64,000 nt of DNA from Anabas testudineus. Taxonomy: Eukaryota > Chordata > Actinopteri > Anabantiformes > Anabantidae. The stretch spans positions 11,917,125 through 11,981,124 of the forward strand of contig NC_046630.1 in the NCBI RefSeq assembly GCF_900324465.2. The letters run 5' to 3'. A model generated the notes under the pieces. It searched no databases, had not been told where the DNA came from, and was given only the letters and a program-made list of their open reading frames with translations. Below are positions 31,412-42,700 of this stretch, one piece after another. The number at the start of each line of letters is the position of its first letter. The first letter of the stretch is position 1. A program made the translations under genes and the position numbers.

Positions 31412-34111
31412 TTATTCAGGCAGAGTCTTCCCTCTCTTCCTGAACAGCTGGCTTAGCCGTCGTCGGGTTGAGTTTTTCGCCGGTGACTGCATCTGTTGGC
31501 TGTAGAGATAAAAAATTCATCAGACAGAGCTGAATTAAGACATTGTGCAAACTGAAGAGCACTGCAGAGCAGTGTAAGATATGTTTCATAAAAAAAAAAA
31601 AAAAAAGAACAAAATGTTCAAGGGGAACATTCACAGACTGAAAATGCCTCTGCATCTACTGTGCATTAGGTCCGGACCAGTGCGTCAGTGTGGCTGGCTG
31701 CCATGTTGGAACAGCACACACATTCCCTTAGAGCACCATGCATCACATTAGTTTGATAAAACTGCTCTTTTACATCATCTCACCTCTTCGTAGACCCATC
31801 TCTTCGCAGAGATCCGATTTTTAACTTCCAGTTCTTTTTAGGTTTAGTTGTCTCCTCTGTTACAGATTCCTGAAAAGGAGAAAATAACATTAAAATGAAA
31901 AGACTAATACACATGGCACAACGCACGCATTCTTCGGCTGGTATTTTGATGACCTACATATACATGATTCAGTCTATTTCAGCGTATGTTACCTGCTTTT
32001 CATAGTCTTCCTCTGCTGTTTCCAACAGGTCATACGTACTCAGATGCTGCCCTCTGCAGTCTGTATTCAGTTTTCCTTCATCAAGCACACAGAAACACAA
32101 GACTGTTTATAAGAGTGATGATCTATTTGCAAGAATATGTGAAATATGCTGAACACTTCTCTAAGACAAGCTGACAACAGGTAGAAGATGACTCACTTAG
32201 ATGCAGTGTTGTAATAGTTGTGTCTGAAACTGATCTCGGCCGAAAACATCCGTAAGGGTAATTCTGCCGCTGGGGTTCAGTGGAACTGTGTTCTGCATTC
32301 TCTGTATTTTGAAGCCTTTCACATGAAGACACTTCCTCCTCTGCAGCTTTAAAGTCCCTCTGAAAGAGAGGCAAGCAGTGGGTTAATTCATATGAACCCT
32401 CAGCGTCAGCTTCTTTGCATGATCGTCGTCGCCTGAGCACTTCCTCTCCTGGCTCACCTCCAGCTCTTGGTGTTCCTGGAGGGCATCTCTCTCCATCTGT
32501 AACGCTCTGTTTTGCATCTGTTGTCTGGCAATTTCCTCCAACATTTGACACACCTGTTCCAGGTACATGAGCCCGGGACTCAGCTCTGTCCTCTCCGCTT
32601 CACAAAGGCCCTGAGCAAATCATGAAGCAAGAAAAGATTATCGCATTAGACCACTAGGATGTTTTAGAGAATTTGAGAAACCAAACCTTTATAATAACTT
32701 TGAAAAGAAGAATGAAATGATAATAATATCATAAATAATGATAGCACCTGCTTGTTGTCATTCAAGGAAAGAAACAGCGTGCACACACCCACGGACTAAA
32801 AACAACACTAATACAGATACTAATGGTACATAATCCTGTTGTTTCACCACCTTCTGTGTTGTCAGCGTGAACTCATTTTCACCCACTGGCCACACCCACC
32901 CACACTGAATGTGCAGAGGAATGTTTATTCTTTTACATTACTGATTAAAATCTCATTTCAAATCAAGACATTTTTGCTGTCCGGTTATCAACGTATTCAT
33001 CAAAAAAGCAACACAGTGATCAACCACCGCCTGTGACCAGCCATTCCTCTCATGCCTGTGGTTATAAAGTCACCTGGGCAGACTGGTTTCTGATCCCTCG
33101 CACTGGAGACAGACTTGACAGGTCACACACATGAAAGAGATCCTGAATCAGTAATAACACGCCAGTACTACTTTAAATTAGAGAGAAACTTGGCAAAGGC
33201 AGACTGTAACCTTCCCTTTAAATACAGGGAAATAGAGGCCTTGTTACACATGCGGGACTCCTCTTTGAGGTTTTCCCAGTGCAGTTACACCAATGCCGTG
33301 CAAGATCGCACATGTCACGGTGACTGAGTGAGCACTGAGGGTTACAGTTGGAGGAGATAACAAATGTATTTTGACTAACAGGAAGAGACACCGTGTGGCA
33401 ATGTCTGCATCTCTTCTGCTTTTAAAAACTTTAAAACAAAGTGTTGAAACACATGCACACTTTTTATCTCACCTCTGATCTTTGCTTGACACAACTCATA
33501 GACGACTGTCGCCTCCACATTTGTGACATCTGCACATTGGATGCTGATGAGTAGACTGTGCTCCTCTGACCAAAACTCTGTGACCTATGACCTCTGACTA
33601 AGTCAGATGCGTGCCGCTTGGGTAGTAAAGACAAGCGAGGTCGTCGCCTGAGCACTTCCTCCGCAGTGAGGGGCTCTGCTTTGAGATATTTAGAGTCGGT
33701 CCTCTGCAGTGCTTGCTCCACTTTCAGGTACAAAGCAGTGGAGTCCTCCTGAGCTCTGCTGGAAGAGAGGTGAGGGGATGAAGAGGAGGATGAGGAAGGT
33801 GCAGGAGACAAGGGGAAGGGAGACTGTGATGTTGAGGCTGGTGTGAGTTCATCACTGTCTCTTTCTGGCGTAAATACATCCATGCCTACATTATCTGTTG
33901 AAACAAAGCAGGATGCAGCAGGAAGCGATGTGTCCGAGCTGGCTGTCTCCACTCCAGAGTCCAGTGATTCTGAGCACAGGTTTGTCCTTGCGTTGGAGGA
34001 AGGTACAGGAGAGTCTTCATCGATATTCCCAAGCAATTCAGAGTCAGAAGCCAGATTTGCTTCAGTCACCCAGGTCTCCATAAGATTTCCAAAGCTCCTG
34101 TAGAGATTCAT
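31412..34111 (-). CDS. c8orf58: uncharacterised protein, homologue of human C8orf58, six exons, 398 aa
   Basis: Function unknown. Exons (minus strand, 5' to 3'): 34111-33473, 32610-32458, 32359-32197, 32060-31993, 31869-31784, 31499-31412. All introns are GT-AG and phases join. The ATG at 34111 is the first in an open frame that continues upstream without an ATG, so a further 5' exon is possible. Residues 1-213 are Ser-rich and include ESLDSGVETASSD, like DSGVE in human. A basic patch (EEVLRRRPRLSLLPK) follows. Exon 2 gives SPGLMYLEQVCQMLEEIARQ, a clear match to human PGQGLRYLEHLCLVLEQMARLQ and the best evidence for the call; it is likely helical/coiled. The C-terminus is basic (STRRRLSQLFRKRGK). 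Human length is 365 aa by memory. The stop codon lies inside an AATAAA. No signal peptide or membrane helix is seen. Confidence 0.8.
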
Positions 34112-34800
34112 CTCACCTGCTGCTGAACAAGAAACCAGCTTCAACAGTGCGCGCCGGCAGTCACTGAGGTGAACTGGTGATGTAGAATAGAAAATATCTC
34201 CTTTGAGCCGCCTCTGTTCTTCACCACGCCTCTTCCCAGTACCTGTCCTGTCGCAGCACGGAGCTGCATGTTAATACCCGCTCTTTCCTGTCACTAAATA
34301 CTGGGAAAAGAGTGACTCATCTGCAGCGTTATTTGCAATATTAGATTTGTCCTCCCACCTGTGAGAAATCCGAGACGAGAACAAGTCCTGACATTGTCAC
34401 ACAGATTTTCACCGGGTGTATTTACAGACAATACTTGTCCAAAAACTTGAGTTACTGTGCTTGTCAGGAAGAGAGGCGATGTTATAACAAAGGAATGCTG
34501 ATAGAAATCAAATGTTTCCAACACGTTTGTAAATACAAAACTCATTCTTGTGACTTACTCGACTTAACATAACCCATGAGTGTGAAAATATATGAGATGG
34601 CTGATGTGGTGTGTTTAAATTTAACAGTGGATGTAAAGCTTTACGCCCATAAAGGGGCACCGCCAGAAGGAGCTGAAATCGTTCGTCATTTCAACAGACC
34701 GTGATTTCTCTGAGACTGTAGGAATGTGTAGAATGGCTGCTCCTGTGTGCTGATACGATCTACATTCCCCAGGTGAGCAGAGACAGTGCAGGTCATCTGA

Positions 34801-34801
<1 letters not shown>

Positions 34802-34830
<29 letters not shown>
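34802..34830. repeat. (CA)n microsatellite
   Basis: About 14 uninterrupted CA units. Confidence 0.95.
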
Positions 34831-34834
<4 letters not shown>

Positions 34835-35423
34835 GTACAGGCTCATTCACAAATCTGTAAACACAAAACCAAAGCAGGTTCCATGGATCTTGACAGAGGA
34901 CACAGTCTCTCTGTTGGTACATAAATACAAAGGATTTTCCACACACTCACACATGTACCTGAGCATCCGCGGAGGCACGCGGACAAACAGAGCAGGTGTT
35001 CGCCTTGACTGAATTCTGTACACACATAAATAGCTGCATTAATCCAGTTTAAATGTTGTTGTTCCCAGTCTATCTGTGATCACACTAATGTTTTAATGAT
35101 TAAGCTAAAGTACATTTTTGGCTTTAAAAAAAAAGCACTTCTGTGGAGAGGGGTGTTGAAATTGTATTCAAGCCCTGATACAGTCTGTCTGGGCTCCTGC
35201 TGTAACATCACTATAATTCACTGGGGGAGATACACTTGGGACATGTAGGCTATGAATTGTGCATTTTATCATGAGTGTGGTTTTAATTTTTTTTTAATAA
35301 TTAAAGCATGGTTCCAAAAGATTACAATCCTAACTTTGTACCAGTATTTGTTCTTGCACTTGACCAGTTTTTTCTAACACACCACAGGTTATAATCAGGC
35401 AGTCACCAGGGGTCGCTGTTGAG

Positions 35424-35580
35424 CATCTATCTATCTGCCTGTCTATCTGTCTATTTGTCTGTCTGCCCTAGACTCATTAGACTGCATGTTTCTACTGTGT
35501 TACTGATTTCAAAGAAAACAATATACGTTTGTCTTTGCGCAGGAAAAACAAAACAAAACAAAACAAACAAACAAACAAAG
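35424..35580. repeat. (TCTA/TCTG)n and (AAAC)n simple repeats
   Basis: Two separate simple repeats in the proximal upstream region of cimip2b: TATC/TGTC units to about 35466, and AAAACA/AAAC units at 35543-35580. Confidence 0.85.
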
Positions 35581-35638
35581 CAACAGCAGAGGTTGGTTTC
35601 ATGACACTGCGTCCGTCCGTGTGTTTGCGTCTGACTGT

Positions 35639-35650
35639 CTGTAGCAACCG
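35639..35650 (+). promoter_or_regulatory. RFX-like X-box half site upstream of cimip2b
   Basis: GTCTGTAGCAAC contains a perfect right half (RGYAAC) of the X-box bound by RFX factors, about 65 bases before the cimip2b ATG. The left half is poor. RFX sites are typical of ciliary genes, so the position makes sense, but the motif alone is weak. Confidence 0.25.
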
Positions 35651-35712
35651 TGGGACGCGGCTGGAGGAGACCTGAGACCTGAGACCTGTTCCAGGTTTGT
35701 TGTTTCATCAAC

Positions 35713-38246
35713 ATGGACAAATACGCCCCTAAAATCAGCAAAGTTTTGATGACACCTGATCCACATTATATACCGGGGTAAGTACAGAGCAGGGAATCGG
35801 ACAGAGCCCAGTATGCATTTACTCATAAGTCTCTCAGGACGCCTGTAGCTGTTCTGTCATTACTATTTCCTGTGTTAGACACACTGGGGACATGAAGACT
35901 TTACAGTGACAGGCCTGTAAAAACACTAAAGCTGAATTTGAATCATGCTATTTTTACGTATTGATTGAAAGTTGAGTGACAGTGCTGCTACATGTAAATG
36001 ATCATTCTGCTTCACTGCATTATATGATGTTAGGAGGTGTTCTTGTTATTTTGTCCACTCAATTACAGACTTAAAGAAACACAGGATAGTGGAGTGCACT
36101 AAATTGCAGTACTACAACAGTAAAGTGTTGTCAGACAGTGAGGTTATGTATTTTATTATGATGCTAGACTGCTTCTTTTTTCTCCAGGTATGCAGGGTAT
36201 TGCCCACAGCTGAAGTTTAGCGTGGGGAGGTCATACGGCCGGCTCACAGCCGACCTGCTGACCAGTCCTGATGTGAGACGCTCCAGACGCCTGGTCCTCC
36301 ACACAGGTCAGCTCTCCTCCACAGAGTCGGACGCTGGTCTGACACTGAGAACCAACCTTGACAGTAACTTGATGAAGACAATACCAGGATACACAGGCAG
36401 GTGTCACACAAAGTAACTGAACACCTCATGGAAAATCATTTATACTGGTGAAACAGTTTGGAACATTCAAGTTTACACGTACTTTCCTAGATCTGATGTT
36501 ACGTAACTAAGTGACAGTTAGTTGTGTGTCAGGTTTAAATGAAGTGTGGCAATAAGCAATAACCCTTTAAATAAGTGAGTCTTTAGGGCAACATGAGACC
36601 TAATAATCTGTGTGGAACTGATGAATTATTTAGTTTATGCTGCAGTTAAGCTGAACAGTGCTGTGAATCAAGACCACAGACAACAAACAGCTGCTGGAGT
36701 TAAAAGTACATTCAATTCAGTGGGTGACAGATTAAACCTGTTTGTTGATAAGAAATATAGTATAGGGTCTGATACAATATTATGATCAAACTCTGTAGTG
36801 GTGATTTTAAAGATGACGTTCTTCAATCCCTGTGGAAATGTTTGTCTGACAAGTACACAGATGCACACAGGAATGTAATTGCTAGGAGACGGGGTCGACA
36901 CAGACACACACATTCTGTTATATTGTGGTGGTGACTTACTGTGAAACCAAAACTATCTTTACGGCCAGACACTGTGTGAACCCCAAGGGAGAAAAACCAC
37001 CCTTTAATTATTCACGTTGCTGTTTTAGGCTTTATCCCAAAAAGCCAGAACTACTTTGCCTGCAGCTACTCTGAAACGTGTCGTAAAGCACTGACTGAGT
37101 TTTACCAGGATGGACGTGTGAAGTGTCAATCAACAGACCTGCCTCTTGTTGACAACTACACCAACCAACAGTTAAAAGTAACACGTCTCTCTCACCTCCA
37201 CTACACACTCACACACACACACACACACACACATGTTGACACACCTATTCAGAGGTGAATAGGTTCACCTTTGGTTAATTATCCATGGTAAAGTTCTAAT
37301 CTCTGTTCACTGGGATGTCAGCCGCCTAAAGAGAGAGAAAAATAGAGCAGCTGACACCCAAAGACACATATTCATACATATTAAAAGGAAGCGATATCGT
37401 ATAGTTATCCTCCTTGTTAGGTTGACATAACAAGGAAGTATATACATATTCTTAATATTTGCAGTTTGTTTATCTCAAACTGGTTTGTCATATGATCGTT
37501 TTGCAGAGATCACAGAGATCACATGATCTCTGCATTTCATTTTATCAGATTCTTTTAAATCTAATCATTTTGATCTGTTTGGCTCAGAGAGCAAAACTCC
37601 CTCCGACACAGATGTCAGACACCATGATTTCCTTCAAGCCCATGAAGTCCTTCAGTCCTACTGGAAATCCATATTTCATGGAAGATGATAACCCACACAA
37701 GTACTTTATCTCAGGTACTCTACAACTTCTAGTTTTGTTTATTTTGGAAATATTACTGTGCTGTACAAACATAAATATAGTCAGCTAACTGGTGTCTCTT
37801 TGCAGGATTTACAGGACATGTGCCAAAATCTCGCTTCCTAATCGGTAAAGGTTACCCCATCACCTCCAACCAGGCACTGATCCAGTTTAGGAAGCAGCAG
37901 CAAAATGACCCCATGTCCCTAAACACCCCAGGGAGAAAGGACAGTACAACGCCCTCCATGCCCACTATCTATCCATCAAACAGGGGTGTGGTGCCATCAT
38001 TCACTGGACACATCCCAGGTCAGTTTCAGTGCCCTAGCAACACAATTACAGATCACACATCAGTGTGATAAGATGAATTATAAAACCTAATTGAAATCAG
38101 TTCTAGCACAATAATAAAGGTAATCATGTCACATTCTACACCATCCCACAGGATACAAGTTCACGTATGGACATACCTTTGGTCATCTCTCGCAGAATGC
38201 ACTGGAAAAGAGTGGCATCAAGAGGATCATTCAGGAAAAGGCATAA
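35713..38246 (+). CDS. cimip2b: ciliary microtubule inner protein 2B (FAM166B), six exons, 285 aa
   Basis: CIMIP2 proteins bind inside the doublet microtubules of motile cilia. Exons: 35713-35777, 36188-36396, 37029-37177, 37588-37714, 37806-38018, 38152-38246. The phases fit and give 285 aa, against about 275 in human. Four related motifs are spread over the chain: HYIPGYAGYCPQLKFSVG (residues about 18-35), IPGYTGFIPKSQNYFACSYS, ISGFTGHVPKSRFLIGKGYP, and PSFTGHIPGYKFTYGHTFGH near the end. The closing YKFTYGHTFGHLSQNAL matches human CIMIP2B (GYKFQFGHTFGHLTHDAL) and not CIMIP2A. The intron after exon 2 appears to be GC-AG (ACAG|GCAGGT); a GT donor three bases later would put exon 3 out of frame. 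The gene is tail-to-tail with rusc2. Confidence 0.93.
37210..37233 (+). repeat. (CA)n microsatellite in cimip2b intron 3
   Basis: About 12 CA units starting 32 bases after the exon 3 donor. Confidence 0.9.
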
Positions 38247-39726
38247 AACCATCATACACTTCGATCAAAACAACTGAATGAAATGACTGAAACTGAATCT
38301 GAATTACTGAAATTATAGAAACGGAAGACAAGCAGACATGTTGAGTCTTTATTCACATAGACTGATTGTCACTGGGCATTAGGGGAAGCATTCAGAGGTG
38401 ACATGAAATGATGAAATTCACAGACTTCATATTATTGCCGTATATAAAGAAAAATCTATTTAATGAATGTACACACATGTTCTGTTCTTCTCTTCTTATC
38501 AAACTACCACTTTTATCAAAATGTACCTGACACATTAAAATACCTGAAACAGCCACTAGGTGGCTTTGGCAACTCCACTGGAAGACACATTAGAAGTACT
38601 AGTGTATAACCACACACCCTGATGTTGTGATTTTTAAATTTGATGTTAGTCTGACTGTATTTTTTGAGCAATACTTATTTTTAGCTGACTACAGATGCAA
38701 ATGAGCTGTTGAGCTACAGTAACTGGCAGTGCATTTACACTGCTGTTGCCACTATCAGCACTGATTAATGTGAACCGCTTCATATAAATAAACTAAATAC
38801 ATGACATCCACAAACTTCCGATGCCAAAATGTTTCCAAACTTACCAGCTCTACAACTATAAAAACATTAACAGGAAGTAACAAGATCTAGTAAAGACTAG
38901 AGCACCAACAGTACAGTGTGTTTGTTAACTCATGCACTTACAGTAAATCCATGCTGGGAAATGGCTCAAAAAACAAATTACTGGAAATAATAACCACTGA
39001 CAATGCACTACAAGAGGCTTTTGTGTGACATCTGGCACCGAGTCTGTATTGGTTGACTTTTTTTTCACCTATAACTGAGATGGAAAGTAGAGCAATGGAG
39101 AAACGACAGTGAAATGTGACAAATGTACCATGTACAGTACAGTCGATTTATATTTTAGGACGATTTTATGACTGTTCTTCACCTACAAGAAAGAAGAGTA
39201 ACGGCTAAGAGAAGCACCAACTAGAGGTTATTTCAAAGTGTAACTGCAGACGAGGGCATTGGCCTCATTGATTAAGATAAGCGAGACCATATCAGTTGTG
39301 GAAATAGTCCAGCATCTTCTGTTTAGCAATTAACATGAGCACAAAGGACCAAAGTATAACGACTGACTCTGAAAGACTAGCACTTAGATTAAATGTATAG
39401 ACCGACCTCATTACGCTACAGCTTGTGACGCTACGGTGACTTCCTGTTTATGTCGTTGAGTGCTTTTGATTGGGCAGTGCTACAGATACTTTGTTACGCA
39501 TTGCTAAAGCTTTTACAAGTTATGATGTTTCTTAAGTTGGGCACTCAACTTAGTAATGGATTTTCAAATAACTGATAATGAGTGTGGGTTATTGTCAAAT
39601 CTGCTGAACCTGTATTTTTGTAATTCCTGACTCAAGCACAATGTGCGTCCTTTCATTCAGCTCAAACGTTTTGTTATTACAGTAAATAGTCTTCAATCTG
39701 TTCTTCATCCCTATAGGGTGTTGTTT
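38247..39726. other. convergent 3' UTR region of cimip2b and rusc2
   Basis: Lies between the two stop codons. Plus-strand TTTATT at 38348-38353 is AATAAA for the minus strand and would give rusc2 a 3' UTR of about 1.4 kb, running almost to the cimip2b stop. Plus-strand AATAAA near 38787 could serve cimip2b, so the two transcripts may overlap. I searched the minus strand for an SH3-coding exon and saw none. Confidence 0.45.
38552..38566 (+). promoter_or_regulatory. CTCF-like motif between cimip2b and rusc2
   Basis: GCCACTAGGTGGC fits the CTCF core exactly and sits between two convergent genes. Support is motif only. Confidence 0.35.
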
Positions 39727-42700
39727 TTAATAGTCCTTGTTTTTCTCAGACGGAGCTCCAACTAATTTCATTGTCCGGATGGACTGAGCCAACAGTCCAA
39801 GCTGCGATCTGTCCAAATTAAGCCACTGTGATGGTCTCCTGAAACCAATGATAAGGAGATCATGAATTACAGTGTCAGTGTCTCAGAATAAACAATTAAA
39901 AATAATCTAATCACAACTCTGGATTAATCTGTAGCTTAAACATTTGTACGTCATTGCTCGCAGCTGGTTCTCACCTTCTGGTTTGTGCTCCAGTGTGACT
40001 CTGAGAAACCGTCCCTGCTCTGGTGGAAGTATCAGTGGCTCCAAACAGTTTGGCCCAACGCAGCCCACCATGACAAGGGCTTACTGCATGGACACAAAAT
40101 GATGCATTTGGCGTCCCACTGTCTTTCTCTCCCCTCTTCTCTTCTGGTCTGCTGTCCATACTTATTTGAGACCAAGTATCTGCATAATTGTGACTATGAT
40201 TCTCTTCAATCACACCTTCCAGAGGGCTGTGACTATTTGGCCACCACTCTGGAATAGGAGCTAACAGTGGACTCCTATAGGCCTGCATCCTTCCACATTG
40301 CTGTTTGATGCAACTTGAATTCAGAGGACTAAGTGACTCCTGACCCATCTGGTGTAAATTCTCAGTTTGCTGACCACTCTGGCCACCGTCTATTTTTCTG
40401 TCAGCTTGCAGTCGTGGCCAGCTGGTCACTAGGAGGGCTGAGCACGGTGGCAGTGGAGAGACACCCTGCTCTTCTGGACACAGCTGTCTGTTACGTAACA
40501 GTCGAGGCTCCAGGAGCAAATTGAGGTCAAAGGGCAACACGGAGAGTGGCTGCAGCAAAAGTAGCAGCTCCTGAAACAAAGGCTGACACTGACCCAGTGA
40601 CATGGACAGGAAACCCCAAGAATGGTAGTATGTCGTAACCACATCTGTGGAAACATCCAAAATTCAAATACATACAATAATTTGTTGGTACTAATGATTC
40701 TCAACAGACATCCACTGTTGCTCAAAAACTATAAAGTGAGTCACATCACTGTATTGGCCGTAGAGACATATTAAAATCTTAATATGCCACAAATTAAGAG
40801 TGCGCTCACCTTTCTGACTCTGAAGGTGGCTGAGCCAGAACTCCAAAGCTCTCAAGCTGAAAGAAAATAAACAACCACAAATTCTAAATGTTTGTATGTT
40901 CAATTATAGCATCTTTAGCATCATTTCTATAATTAAAAGTAGCCTTTGTACTTACTTAAGCAGCCCCATGATGAAGGCTCTCAGCCTCATGCAGTGGGTG
41001 TTGAGCTGGGGGCACTGTCTGATCTTAGAGACCAGACTGTGGAGGACTCTGGTGGATGGACCTGCAGCAGATTTGGACAGAGATCGAAAAGTGTCAAGCT
41101 AATTTAATTACAATCACTAAATCATGCTGTGGCTGTTCATACCAATCCTGGTAGAGACTTCCACCACACTCCAGGAGTGGTTACGACGTTGTCCAATGAT
41201 GAGATCCAGTTTGTGGTCCCTAAGCCCGTCTTCTAAAATATTCTGGATTGTTGGACACAAATGTTCAAGGACCAGACCGGCAATTGTTGGACTGCAAGAG
41301 CTGTTACCCAGACGCATCTGTGCCAAAAGGAAATGAATGTAATACAGCTCATTTCATTTCCTGCAGTTACATAAGTTCTAGACTGTAAGTAATATGAGTT
41401 TGGCATTTTGCATTGTGACACATTAAGGTGCATTCATACCTTCTCGTCAGGATCTCTACTGCTGCCAAAATGAGCCATGATCAAATCCACCGCCCTGCTC
41501 ACAGACCTGAGCAAGCCTAGAGACAATAGACAACAAAGAATGTGGCCGAGCTGAAGTTGTAATCAATGCTTGATGAGCTATTTTGGCTGATGATTAATAA
41601 TAAAAGTTACATCTCATCTTGATTCTTTTCTATTTATTACTGACAGCTAAAAGTCTTATTTTTCAATATGGTTGAATAAATCAAACCTGTTTTACAGTTA
41701 TTTCTAGAAGATTCTTCAAACAAGTTCATTTGTTTTAGGTTTTTACAGGTGTTTGAGTCATTAACAAAAAAAAAATCACTTAGTAATACCGGGACAACAC
41801 ATGGAAATATGAGCTTGTGCTTTCAGACTTCCTTATCGTACTGCTGGAATGTAAATGAGTGAATGATGAAAGATGAAAGAGCTAGCTTTCCATCTCAGCA
41901 GCCACCCTATCCTCATTCTCTTGCTGTTCTTCCTGCCCGTCTTTCTTTACTTCATACTGGCTGGCCTCTGCAAATGTCATGGTAAATTCTTTATGCATGT
42001 TGATGCTGCCTGCAGTGCTGCACCACACTGACTCGTCATCATCGCTGCAAATAGCTCCATCGTTGATTAGCTATCACCAAAGGTTCACATTTATCTAATT
42101 AAATTTGCACTAAGATGCCCAAATGGTACCACTAAAACAAAACAATTAAGAGCATTATAAATCATTAGCACTGTTTCTACTGCATCATCCTCCCTCTATT
42201 TGTTTCTTGGAGCTTGCAGTCGCACACACATAGGCTACAGAGCAGGAGACTCAGCCAATCCTGTGTGGGGAGAGTTAAAAATAGGTCATGTTTGAGAGGA
42301 AGCCCCTTCAGGGTATTGAAGGCACTGCTGCAGCACAGTGAGTTTTTTATTGCTGTTCTCAACAGCTCATTATTGAACAGACAATTCAGAGAAGGAGGAA
42401 TCTTGTCGTCCTTGCTCGCTGAGTCACTTTTTGCTCTATTCAGATTGCAGTGTCACGTACTGCGTTTCACATTTTAAGCAAACTGTCATGTGTATCAGTA
42501 ATTCATAAGCCCTCACCTCTCCTCTGAAGGTGGCTGATGGACATGGACTCATAAGATGTATCGGGTGAGAGGCAGAAGTCTGTGGGCGGCCTGTCACTCA
42601 GGATCAGTCGTTCACTGTGTTGACTCTGACTCTCCTTGCGACTGAGCCCGGCAGCGTCCTGCGTTTGCTGAGGATGCAGCCCAGAAGTTGCCAAAGAGAG

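Larger units (their letters stand above)
34112..35712. other. intergenic, head-to-head interval between the C8orf58 homologue and cimip2b
   Basis: 1.6 kb between two divergent start codons. Contains (CA)n at 34802-34830, TATC/TGTC repeats at 35424-35466, (AAAC)n-type repeats at 35543-35580, a CTCF-like core (TCACCAGGGGTCGCTG) at about 35403-35418 and an RFX-like half site near 35643. No coding exon recognised. Confidence 0.45.

Noticed and set aside
34112-34144. Start of the C8orf58 homologue at 34144
   Set aside because: That codon is TTG. The first ATG in the frame is at 34111. A spliced upstream exon remains possible but is not seen.
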